Source of the DNA: Varroa destructor
Taxonomy: Eukaryota > Arthropoda > Arachnida > Mesostigmata > Varroidae
Assembly: GCF_002443255.2 (NCBI RefSeq)
Contig: NW_019211457.1
Coordinates: 39,407,126 to 39,471,125 of the forward strand
Direction: 5' to 3'
DNA length: 64,000 bases
The position numbers were made by a program, and so were the translations under genes. Position 1 is the stretch's first letter; each line of letters begins with the position of its first letter. Positions 24,787 through 36,231 of the stretch are shown here, one piece after another. Under the pieces are notes generated by a model that made no database searches, was not told the origin of the DNA, and saw only the letters and a list, made by a program, of their open reading frames with translations.

Positions 24787-25638
24787 TTAGGATACATTCG
24801 TTTTCAAACGCTTCATAAACGACCGAATTTTCGCTTCGTCTAGCAAGCCGGTCCAGTGGCCGTTCTGTTTAAAATGTGAGCCCACTATAACACCATGACA
24901 GGCCTTAGTCAGTCTAGTAACGTTATCGGCAGTGACGCCAGATCCAAGAATTACAGGTTGATGAGGCACGGCAAGAGCGACCTCACCTATGTCTCGTTCA
25001 TTGGGTTCTGCTCCTGTAGAGTTTCCAGTCACAATTAAGCCATCCGCTAAAAAAAAATCGGCATTGCGTGCCATGTCAGCAATCGACACATCGGCGGTGA
25101 TAGCATGAGCGGAATGTTTCTTTTTAATATCACAGAAGATCGCCACGTTCTCGGCAAAACATTCTAGCGATTTACGGTATCGAAGCAGATCACCAGCGCA
25201 AGCATTGATCAGGCCTTCATCGGCAAAATGGCTAAATACAAAACCTTCAGCACGTATAAAATTGAAATTTGTCGCGGCCGCTACAGCTAAAGCGGCTCGA
25301 TTGTTAGCCGCTAGAATTTGTACTCCGCAAGCCAAATTAGGTCCCACCGTTTCACGAACGCTTTGGCATACACGGGTCATGCAAGCCGTTATCGCAGGAC
25401 ATTCATTCAGTGTATACGGCGTATCGTGCATGTTCTCCACAAGCACTCCGTCGACCTCACAATCACGATAGAGCCGGGCCTCGTCAATACTATGTTCCAC
25501 AATCTCGTTGATAGCGCTGTTGTTCAACGGAGAACCTGGCAACGCCTTGACATGTATCATTCCAATGACGGCGCATCTGGTCATGTTTCCGAACAGCTTT
25601 CGAAAACGTGTCAGAGCGGTTGATGCAGGGCGTGTCAT
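24787..25638 (-). CDS. BtpA/SgcQ-family TIM-barrel protein, probably mitochondrial, single exon
   Basis: A complete 283-residue ORF with clear similarity along its whole length to the BtpA/SgcQ family (bacterial photosystem I biogenesis protein BtpA, SgcQ, and animal relatives such as C. elegans F13E9.13, which is annotated as mitochondrial). Family landmarks appear in order: GMIHVKALPGSP at residues 26-37, VDGVLVENMHDTPY at 62-75, GVQILAANNRAALA at 105-118, FIRAE at 127-131, LLRYRKSL at 151-158, LIVTGNSTG at 201-209, LGSGVTADNV at 231-240 and GVIVGSHFK at 249-257. The last two look like the C-terminal phosphate-binding loops of a TIM barrel. Length is normal for the family. Residues 1-22 (R3, R11, R13, K14, R21, no acidic residue) precede the core and suggest a mitochondrial targeting peptide; this is inference. 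The start is supported by an in-frame TAA 36 bases upstream (25672-25674) and a favourable context (GGCA before ATG). No intron is needed. The substrate and reaction in animals are not known to me; a sugar-phosphate or nucleoside-type ligand is only a guess from the fold. Confidence 0.95.
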   Translation of the reverse strand: MTRPASTALTRFRKLFGNMTRCAVIGMIHVKALPGSPLNNSAINEIVEHSIDEARLYRDCEVDGVLVENMHDTPYTLNECPAITACMTRVCQSVRETVGPNLACGVQILAANNRAALAVAAATNFNFIRAEGFVFSHFADEGLINACAGDLLRYRKSLECFAENVAIFCDIKKKHSAHAITADVSIADMARNADFFLADGLIVTGNSTGAEPNERDIGEVALAVPHQPVILGSGVTADNVTRLTKACHGVIVGSHFKQNGHWTGLLDEAKIRSFMKRLKTNVS

Positions 25639-25800
25639 TGCCGCCTGCTTTCGGAAACACTTGTTTGACGTTTAGTGGTATTTGGTAGAGTAGAATTGAC
25701 TGGATGGGCAACGAGCTGTCGACGCGAAGCGGTCTATTACAAAATCCCTTTGCCCCCTTTCCTCCGGCCTGTAGCAGGCAGCCAGCCAGCCAGCGACACC
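25639..25800 (-). promoter_or_regulatory. Presumed 5' UTR and promoter region of the BtpA-family gene
   Basis: This is the upstream flank of the gene read on the minus strand. It holds the in-frame TAA at 25672-25674 that closes the reading frame before the ATG. I see no convincing TATA box. A short run of GCCA units near 25778-25794 is the only repeat. Assignment as promoter rests on position alone. Confidence 0.3.
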
Positions 25801-28800
25801 GTAAGTGTGAATACGGCTGGCGATTGAGGAGGGAGAGAACAGAAAGATGGTAAGGGTGATAATGACTGATAGAGCGTAGTAGGCTTCTAATACCGAGATA
25901 GGGATAGATTGATCATAGAAAGTAATAGAATCACTCCGTTGCGAATTAAATAGGTTTAATGCTCATTTATGTATACGCAGCTTATAATTATAACTAGTGG
26001 TTACGCTAGCGATTAAGGTGTTTACAATGGAGTGGAAGCCACAATACTATGATTATGACCGAAACGCTTGTGGCTAGGATTTACCAGCTTTTCAATTCGA
26101 ATCAAATGATGACAGGTCATAAGAACAATATATTGAAAAGAACGTTTTTGCCCCATACCGAACTCGGCAACCCCTTCAGTTCTCTATGGCTGTACCTGGC
26201 TGGCCCTAAAACGCCTTAAATGAAAAGCGCTTACCAAAGCATTCCGAAAATGCGACAATTAACCAGGTACAGGACGAACCAGGATAAGGAAAACATGGCT
26301 CAGGAAAGAAAGAAGAGAGACACTATGCTGTTTCTTCCGCTAGCCTTCCCTATGTATGAAGCGTGAACCTTTTTTCGGCAGTGGATCCGTTAATCAATAC
26401 TTCCTTCTCAAGGCAATGGCCTTCTCACGTGCTAGGCACTCTCCTAGCCACTAGCCTTAAGCACTTTACCACAGTAAGAAAGAAGGATCACTTAGGGTCA
26501 GTCCGCTGGGCTTATATATATATGTATATAAATGCGCATTTGTCGTACTAATAACAATATATTATTATTCAGTATAGATAATTAACTCCACATAATAACT
26601 AAGGGTATCTACCACAATAACGTGTGTTTAGGTAGATTAAAAACATGAGTTTTCATAGTATAGTAGTAGATTTGGTATAGTAAACTCGTTCAACGGCTAC
26701 TATCTGATATTGTGTCTACTATATAGATTTAGTATTATTATTTGTATTTGATGCATGATACATTTAAATTGTCCAATTTGTAAAAAAACCTCTACCGCCT
26801 GCTGCTGATCGACAACCTTTGTTCATGGCGCTCAATTGAAACAACGCTCAGACGCCTCTCATTGTTCCTCAATGTTAGACACAATGCTTGACATATGCTT
26901 GAACAGCTTTGAGTGATCCGTCTGAGTGTATAGACGCTCTTAGTAATGGCAGTGGTCGAACAGCCAACTGGACCGCGGGGTTGGCCCCTCACGAACAAAA
27001 GGTAGCACGAACGATGATGATCTGCTTCCTTTTGTGGTTTCGTTCAATTGCGGTCACACCCCACCCCCCACTCACCAGTCTCTTTCTCCCCTCAGCTGCT
27101 TTCTAAAGACGTTGCCCGGTAGACTGAGCAGTAGAATAGTCCCAGCCCGGCTATCCCACTGAATCTAGTTCCGCCACCGGAACGAGTGAGCATTAATTGC
27201 CAGCTTTTATACTATATTACGACCACTGCTGCTGCTTTTAGCAGGGCCACAGATCACGCAGATTACTGCCGGACTAACGTAGCCACAGTAATAGGCGCTA
27301 GGGCAGGCCGCCGCACCAAGCCTCATAGGATCTGCAAAGGAGCAACGAAAAGCAGCTGCACCGGCCGCCCACGTACGCTCTGCCGTCGATTTCTTCTCTG
27401 TTCCTAGGAAGGTACCGAAGGAGAGGTCGACGGAGAGAAGGATACAGGGGCAGCCACGCACGCAGACGAACAGGGTTACAGACAGGAAAGGGGGTAGCGG
27501 GAGAGAGATCCTATTCTGCGAACAGGCGTTGAAGCGCTGAAGACTATAGCGCAGTGATCTCGCTACCGACACCATTTATCGGTCAAATACTTGCGGTCTG
27601 GTATTTATAGTTATCGTAAAGTTACAAGTCAATCAGTTTTCCTAATTATACTTTGTCAGTACGTGATTATGATTTATGAATACTTTTTGCTGTATACTAT
27701 TTGTACACTATGTAATACTATTATGATGTAATAGTAATTTCTGGTTAATGCATAATAATAATACAAAGGTTATTTGTCCAATGGGAGTTAGTGTACCACC
27801 TGCTTATATTTAAGTTCTTATTATCTATTATCTTCAATGACTGCAAAAAACGGGAAATGAAATAATCTATTTTCCGTTTTTTATTTAGATGCAAAATGGA
27901 GGGGGAGCACTAGCTTGATTTTGAGCGTTTACTATCAGATTTTTCAATTAATTGGTTAATCATCTATATATTTTTAAGCAAACTCTCAAATTTCTCAATG
28001 AATTAGGATCAAGCATTTGTGTATCTCCATTTGGCTAACGTTTCTAACGTGCCGACCATTTCTACATATATATATACGTATTGGCCCTCGGTGTAATTTG
28101 ATCAGGACGTCTTTATGCAGCGCTCGGATCACTACTAAAACTTACTGAGCAGATTGAGAGATTTCAGATACGCAATGACGCCGCTGCTGCGTTAAGGTAA
28201 ACTTAGCATTGCAGTGGCGTGTCCGCATAGCACAGGAAGCTCAGCATCTGAAGTACGAAGACGGCTACCGACAGCTATCCAGCCAGTCGCTCACCAGTCA
28301 AGAAAGCAGTTTTCACCCGTGGCACGTTCAGTAGCACGCCTCAACTGAGTGCAATGGGCAGACACACATGGCCACGTTCTTCACAGCACTTCTGCCGCAG
28401 CAACAGCGTGCGCCCTGCTGGGCAGCGCACCGTACCGCGTCCGTTTGCCCGTATTACAGACCAACTGCTTTTGCCGCTGTTTCTACAGCGACTGGTGGCG
28501 GGAAACGGGGAAGAAGTGGTGCACATTGCAATAGCGTAGCTCCGCTACAACCAACCGAAAGCCCGGCGTTGAGCCAGCGAGAAAAGTTCGATGCCATCCT
28601 CACGTCTGCATTGCCTTCAATATCCGCCAGACAACCGGGCTACAATTAGCTCTCGCCGGCTTGCCGGCCGGCCAGCAGCAAGAGTGGCCATAGACCATAA
28701 GACAGCCGGACCCGGGACGGACGGGTAGGCTCGGTAAAAACGCAAAGTAGCATAGATGGTGGTGCTCGCCACACGACGCATGTGGTACACTGTGCACTAA

Positions 28801-31800
28801 CACCCTGTACCCACGCCCGGTCTGTCGAGAGTCTTCTTTTTTTCCTATCTCTTCCCCAGTAGCGTAACGATAGTTCAACTGTGATCATCGCCCGCTCGCT
28901 TGCTATCTTCCTAGCTCTGCTCAGCGTTCCAACTGCACGAGCAAGCAACAAGGCACTTCGCATGCCAACCACGTCGATCTTCCTCTCCGAGTGGAGTCAC
29001 TCGGCTGACGAAACTGCTCGTGGTCGCGGTCATAGTGGTGGCGGTGCTACTGTTTGGCACGAGCAAGATAACTCGGTGGCGGCCAAGTGCGAGAATGGAC
29101 TATCGGACCACTCAGGATGGCCTGCATCGCCAGGCTTACACTGGCGAAACCGACGGAGTGCAGCAAAGTGGGATCGAGTCCGCGTAGCCGGTCAAGTGAT
29201 CAACCACTTAGCCACAAGGAGGTGGCGTTACTGGAGTAGCTAAGGCAGAAGCAAAGGCGGCGACCTCGACGGATTCGGAAATCAAAAATCTCTCTTGCGG
29301 AAGATTGGGTCGGGCGTTCTATCCGCACGGTATGGCGAGATCAATCCGTCTCGCATCCCCGCTACGCTCACGCACACACCTCAGCCTATTGCTATTTACC
29401 TCTTATCGACTGAGTCGGGAAATCTCAAACACCTCAGCGCCGTCTTGCGCCAGGTAGGTAGAGTTCTTCTTCGAACGTTCAAAAATCAGCCTTAACATGG
29501 TTGCCCCTTTAATGTTACGGGCACGACTAGTACTGAGCAGACAAAGTCGCTGATTGCAACAATCCGTCTCGTCCTGTTTGAGCAGGAGGTATCTTGTTCA
29601 AATCTTGGTCCTGAATCAGCAGGCGTCACAAGAGCAGCAGTAGCAAGAACGGCTTCGTCTGACCACTACGTTCGGTTCCCTGCTACGACGGCGGCGAAGT
29701 CCTCCTTAGCCATCTTCTGCTCCGAAATCGATAAGGGACGACTAAAATGGCCGATGTGCCAGATGTGCCACAGATGGGGTTCAAGACAATCCGGCAACGC
29801 AACTAAACACAAGCCACGAGACACTGGCTTCGTATCGTCGTTAAGCAGCGATAGTCAGGCCAGGCCCTAAGCCACGGGACGGGAATATAGGGACGCGTTA
29901 CTTTACCGGGAGTGCAACGGGATGGTAGCCGGCCATCCAGAGACGAGATATGTACCGGGAACGGAGTCTTTTCTTTTTCACCCCCTTGCTCTCTCTCTTC
30001 AGCCATTTCAACCTAGACGAAGAAGGAAAGCTCTCAGGTGACTGGAGGGGAGACAAGCAGCAAATAAGGCGGGATAGAGCAAGGAAGACCTCGCTGATTG
30101 CATCCTTTGAGTCAAACGTTAAATCACTTATGAGTTCGGTAAGCAGCCGTATGTACTCTTACCCATATGTCCATCGTACTTAAGTCTTCTTTGAAAAGTC
30201 CTACGTAGTACTGGGATGATGTACTGCCTAGAGAGCGCAATGTTCATCGATATTGGATTTTTTACTCAGGGCGGCCAGGCTGCCTAGCTGGCTCAGTGAA
30301 ATCTGATTGCAAATGTTTAATTCAAACAGCACTTCGGAGGAGCAGCCGCAGCATCGGAGGATCAATAGAGAGCCAGCAAGCGGGGCAAAGTCTTCAGGTG
30401 TAAACCCTTCAGGTCGCCTCTGCAAGCCGCCGGACGCTCCAACGAGCCGGCCAACAAACGGACGGCATCTTCAGAATTGCAGGTCAGAGAGAGGGTTGGA
30501 GGAAGGTCTTCACTTCCCACTTCTTACCGTTCATCATTCCATCATTCTTTGGCGCTGGCTTACAGTTCTCAGCGATAGAGCAACTCCGAAGACTCAGTGC
30601 CCGTCGCAGGATAGCAGAGGATAGAGCGTCACTGCAGCTGCACTCTTTGCCTCAACTGATGCAGCGGCTGCAGCAGGATGAACCAAAAGAGGCAGGACCC
30701 AAAACATCGAAAGGGATTCGGCGGGGCAAAGCGAACGGGTTGCTGGGCTCAAATCGAAATTCAGTGACCACCTTGATTTGGTCAGAGGCAGGAAAATCAA
30801 TTTGAGCGGATAACAAGCCTTCGGCCGACGCGCTCGCTCCTTAGCACAACGCCCTTTAACAACAACCTACTTGCTAGGCTCCTCTTCGTTGAGTGTATAG
30901 GCTCTTCGAAATGGCCAAAAAAGAGAGGTTAACAGCGAGGCTAGGCTTGATAGATTTGTGACGTGTGAAAGGAAAGCGGTCACAATACAGGAATAGATGA
31001 TCTTTCTAGTCATATATGGTGTAGATAGCCTTTTTGAGCGTCGACAAGAACCGAGTGTTTTTTTTTCCTAGGATATTAGAAATAAAGTTTCCCTTTCGCA
31101 TATATAAGCGAACTGGAAACAAGTGATACAATGCGATAATGTATATACTATGGCACTCAATTAGACAGTAATGCTGTCTTCAGATGAGAGGAATCGGTTG
31201 AGCTGGTTGGGGAAGGCCAAAATTAAAACTGTGGAAACTTACAGAGAGAATAAGTAAGTCAGTCGGTGACTGAAGTGAATCGCTGTGGCGTCGTCGGTTC
31301 GCTGGTCCGAAATGAGCGCTCCATGGCGTGTCTGCGGTCGCGGTGCAGCGATAGCGAGTGAACGATAGAAGACGATTGGAGCACCGCGTGACGCGTGACC
31401 TCCTTTATGACGAGCAAACGAACCAAGCAACCAGCGCACCGCCAGGCGTCCGTCAACGAACTCTGTCTCCCATGAAATTCCGGCCGTTAGTCTGAATTAA
31501 GAGGGCTTATCGGATGGTGGAAGAATGAGGAAGGTCGAGTTTTGGTTGGTGAAGGAGCATGGCCGGTATTAGCCGCGACGGCTTTATGAGGCAGCAGTCA
31601 GAGATGCATAGCGTGGCAACCGCTATCTGGATTGCCATGTCTCTTTCCGTCAGCCAGCAACGGAAACATGAAGCCCTAGATCGAGAGACACAGGGACGAA
31701 TCAAGTTGCCTTGCCGGTACGGCCCGTCAAGTTCGCTCCTGCGGGGTCGTGCAGGTCGAATTAAGCAGCGTCGAAAACGTACCGATGATCTTACTGCAGA

Positions 31801-34800
31801 TGGCTCGATCTTGTTGGCTGCCTATATGGATTGGGTAGGTTGTTTCGAACTGGGAGAATGGGGGCCTAACGTAACATAAAAGGGGGGCTCAATTTCGATG
31901 GCCCGTCAACTAGCTGGAAGTATGGTGCGCGTCTGGGTGTAATCGCGCTATCTTCGTGTTGAATGTCTGTCCACTCAACTCGACTGGTTTGGCATCGACT
32001 GAGCGCCTAGGACCCGTAAGATGGCGGGCGATATAGCGAGAAAGTGCAAGAGATGAAGGCAAAAGGAGAGCAGAAGAAAGGTTGCGGATCTGATCTCAAA
32101 CAACGGCGACGGATATATGTTTTAGCATGATCGTCTCCTCATCTATCATGAAGGAATGAAAGAGAATCGACTTGGGTCTGCTTGAGGCTCGTTGAAGAGT
32201 TGTGGTAGAAATGCACAACCGAAATGAGAGTCCAGCCAGGCCGCTCCAAATGAGGGGAGCCGAACTATGCAGGTTGCCGTGCGCGTGAGGATACCGCTTT
32301 TTGGCCGTGGCATAAATAGAGTGAGATAAGCCGAGGTTATCATTTGGAATTTTACTTCTACAAAAACATAGAAGCGACGCGAAAGGACAAAAGTGACAGC
32401 CCCAAAGCTACATAGCGGCTAGTATTGATAATTTTAAGAAACACCTAGAGAAAAATGGGGCAACAGATCACTGCGTAAATGCTTTCAAAATCTTATTCTT
32501 ATGTGTACAGGAATTTTTAAGAGCATTTTTATTTGCTCCTTTTCACATAATTGTCTCCGTAGACACTTGCATGTGTGATGGACATTTTGATTATATGACC
32601 TATAGGTAGAATCTAAGCCGGTTTGAATTGAACAGCATCGGTTATGGTCAATATTGATACGGGCTTCTACGTTCTGTGGTAAGGAGGGGTTGCCGAACGC
32701 TAAACATCAAAGAGTTAACCGCCCCTCATAAAAATCCATCCGTTCAGAGGGGAGCACGAATGGTAGAGTCCGAAGTGACAGCTCCGAGAGCTAATGGTTT
32801 CAGGGAGCGGAGTGGACCAGATTCCGTCCATTTCATGAAAACCTTATCCCTCATGTGAAATGATCATGCTTTCGTTGTTCCTCGTTCAAATGTCCATTTG
32901 GATAGTTCTAGGACGACGACGACCACCGTAGATAACAGCCGATAAAATGGGCCTAGACGTTAACTGCTATTCTACAATTCGAGTGATGTTTCAAGAAAAA
33001 TTGTAAAACAATCATAATCAATAGAACGCAATAATGCGTATACGATAGAATTTTGATCGGTAGAAAACGCTGCGCATCAGATTATCGTGCAGCAGTTATT
33101 AACATTAACGGAACGAGAATATCTGAGTTGATAGTAACAGCGTCCTCATAAGGATTGTTAAAGCTGATACTAACAAACCATTTTTGATGCCTGGTGCTCT
33201 CTTCGTAATTCCAAATTTATATTAGAAGAATAAAATGCCTTAGATCTGACCTTCTGTATTGTGCGTTTCAGGTAATCATCGTTAATCCTGTTAAGGCTCG
33301 TATGATGGCCATAAACCTATATAAATATGCGCACCGCAGTCTCCTGATTAAGGCGCCAACTCAGCAATCATCAGCACCATATTACCTTGACGCTCGTTTA
33401 ATTTTTAGAAGAGCAACAATTATAGCAATACGTACGTCCTGCAGAAAGGCGTAAAAAGACCTAGTCCGTTGTACTGTTTGCTTATTCATTTGATCACATT
33501 TGTGCCTTAATATATATCGTTGGCGGGGACGAAAACAGAGATTTGCAGCTTTTTTCAATTAGGGATTTGCTCTTCCTATACATATTACTACTCTGTTGTG
33601 GCATATAATCGTGTTGCTTCTATGATCATAGGGCTTGACTGTTATAGTATCATTTCTCTTTCATCTGATACGATAGAAATTACTTCATGTACGAAAACCA
33701 CATGAGCTATAACCAAATATCTATGGAAGCCCTATTCTATATAATTCTACCATTTCGTTATTAGTATAAAAAGTAGAAACAATCTTCAATTCTGTATTAT
33801 TTCATGAGGGATCGTGGAGTTCGTCAATTCTATATATGTTGAATAACGATCAGCAAAATATATGCTAACTAAAGGCAATGTCATTTCGTCTGTCTTCAAA
33901 CATTTGAGAGGCTTTCGTCGTGCTTTTCCTCACGAATTTTGTGTACCTATTATACGGTAGATATTTGTATAGGTAAAGATTTGTATAGCAGTGGTAATGT
34001 AAGAGATGTGCGACATGTGGCCAGGAACACGTGGTTGCATTGAACGGAACAGGGGCCGAACGAGTAGTTCCACCCTCGTGGTGTGGGGCTTCTTTCATGC
34101 GAGATCATTCCATAAAAACCCCTCGCTCTCCACCCAGCGGCTAAAAGGCGGAGATACGTCTCCTTTGCTTCGGAGAGTGTGCGGCGTGTACTGGGCAAAT
34201 CCTGCCCCTTTCCCACAAAGCGCCATCGCGGCGGAGTCCGACTTGGCACTTCATTATATCTAAAAGGCCTAACGTTATACAGTTGCTACACATCTATCGG
34301 CCGCATATCAGTCTTACACTTTAGTATGTATCATGGATACCAGCTGCATCTGACTGATCGTCCTTTTTCGATTAATCCCAGCTTCAGCTATAAAATACTT
34401 CGCACTTCAAGACTATTCTGCTAAAGGATGAGTCGACGGCGGCAAATCAGATAGATACTTTATGCATCCCTGCGTAGCTGCGATCGATCTAGGTTGGGCA
34501 AGGTCGAGCGCTCCATGGCCTCTTGCTGTGGATAGCAGGTGACCAGTTGCTGCATAATTTTATTAGCGGCTCCTTTTTCTGAGGCTAAAGTGTTCACTAA
34601 AGATATTTGTATCTGTTTAGCGAACCTACAGGTAAATGTGATTTAAAGACCTGGTCACAAAGTTTCTTAGTTCTTGATCTTAGTTTCCTTGATCAGACTC
34701 GATCTACAACTAGTCCTTAATGCTTTGTTCTAAACGATCATTGTCTCGGCCCTGTTGCAATATATAGATGTCAATATTTGGTTATACACTAACTTTTCGA

Positions 34801-35050
34801 GTGTTGATTCCTAGCGGTGCCTCTGTTATTCCGCTGCAGGAGCAACGATCTATATCAGTAAAAACAGCGCTTATGCGTTGTAGAGAATAATTCGTCACGA
34901 CCGATCTTTATCAGCCTTAATCGTCCTCGCCTGCGTACGCTACGCCTAATGCCTGCGCATACTGCTTTGCCTTGTCTATTTGAGGCCTTCCGTTTCAGTC
35001 CGGTCCCATCTTAACTCGTCTCAGCGCTCGAAGCAGCGTCGACGTCTAGC
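25801..35050. other. Non-coding stretch, no recognisable gene
   Basis: Open frames here are short and without family resemblance. AT-rich blocks lie at about 25860-26780, 27590-28090, 32340-32660 and 32940-33900, separated by GC-richer segments. A 9-bp tandem duplication is at 29753. No RNA gene or mobile-element ORF was recognised. Confidence 0.6.
29753..29770. repeat. 9-bp tandem duplication
   Basis: Two adjacent exact copies of GATGTGCCA, most likely replication slippage. Confidence 0.75.
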
Positions 35051-35279
35051 CAGGTTTGCGAGAGGTTGTCCTGCAGCTACTGCCCCTCTAGTGGTGGATG
35101 GTTCCCCGCTCCTACAGCAGGGCCAGCCTGCTCAAGCTGCGAATTGAGGCTGAATAACAGCAACAGAAGCAGCAGCTGCAGTAACACTGTGCCTACTGCT
35201 CGAGCTGTTCCAGCAGCAGATCCACACATAGCTTGCTTGCTTCTGCTCCCTACGCTCAGCTGGGAAAAGGGGGAATCAG

Positions 35280-36231
35280 CAGGAAGTAGTTGAAGGAACG
35301 CACGTAAGGGCGAAGTGGTGGAAAACGGGAGAGGAGAAGCCAGGGAGGACGACGACGATGAAAGAAAGCGAGAAAAACGAGAGATTGGAAGCCGAAGGAT
35401 CAGCACAAGCGCCAAAGCGCCAGGCTCTAGTTTGCTCCACTGCAGGGAAAGGGCCTGCCTGCAGCTGTAGAGCCAACAGCAAAAGCAGCTCTAGCAGCAC
35501 CAAGCTGCCTCCTCTATAGTATGGGTGCTAGTGCTAGCAGGCAATGGTGATAGTGCTGCTACTAGTGGAGGCGCTCGGGTGGTGAGTGGCGCCGCCGGGG
35601 GTAAGCAGCGGCGGTCTTCCAATCGCCTAGTAGCAGCTGCGGAAGAAGCGGGAACGATGAGGGAGAACGAACGCACAGATGGAACGAGTGGAGCAGTGAA
35701 AATGTTTTGCGGCAGGGGGGGGGAAGGGAAACGGGCTGTTCCCGCCAGTTTTGGATTGGGAGATCGGTAGGCAGTGGGCGACTGAGCGAGCCGACCAGAG
35801 AACAGTATAGCAAGACGTGGCCGGGTAGGGCTGCTAGCCAAAGGGTAGGACCAAGGAGAGCAATAGGGGTAGGTCTGGCCAAGAAACAGGGATGTCAAGG
35901 GTGTAGGATGGGGAATGAGCATCGAGCTTGGGGAAAATAGGGTGGTCTGCTTTGCTGGGCTTGAGGTTGGTGGGCTAGAGTAGTGAAACGACTCAGTCTG
36001 CGAGAATAAGTCTCGGATCTGCTGACCGGGGGTTCTGGTGGTCTCTCTGCAAGGACTTCGGATCAGAAGGAAAAATACGGAGAGAAGGTAAAGCGGCAAA
36101 TAGAGAGAAAAGAGGAGAAAGAACGGCGATGGCCGCGAGAGCAGCGATGGCGGCGGCGGCGATGGTTGCCGAAGCGGCGGGAATGTTGGGAATCGGCGAA
36201 CGAAAGACGATTCAAAACATATTGAGATCAT
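35280..36231. other. Purine-skewed tract (plus strand G/A-rich)
   Basis: The plus strand is markedly rich in G and A for about 950 bases, so the minus strand is rich in C and T. Because stop codons need purines, the minus strand stays open for 246 codons (36231 down to 35491). It translates to a Ser/Pro/Leu-rich product with almost no Lys or Asp. That composition is what a pyrimidine-rich strand yields and is not evidence of a protein. The tract could form triplex or other non-B DNA, or could be an intronic pyrimidine-rich region. Confidence 0.6.

Noticed and set aside
25205..25623. Plus-strand open frames of 88 and 101 codons across the BtpA-family gene
   Set aside because: They are antisense shadows of a strongly conserved coding sequence on the minus strand.
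25490..25711. Minus-strand open frame overlapping the 5' end of the BtpA-family gene
   Set aside because: It runs in a different frame over the conserved N-terminal coding part and has no similarity of its own.
35491..36231. 246-codon minus-strand ORF, second longest in the window
   Set aside because: It lies in a pyrimidine-rich strand where stops are depleted. The product is Ser/Pro/Leu-rich, nearly free of Lys and Asp, and has no known domain.
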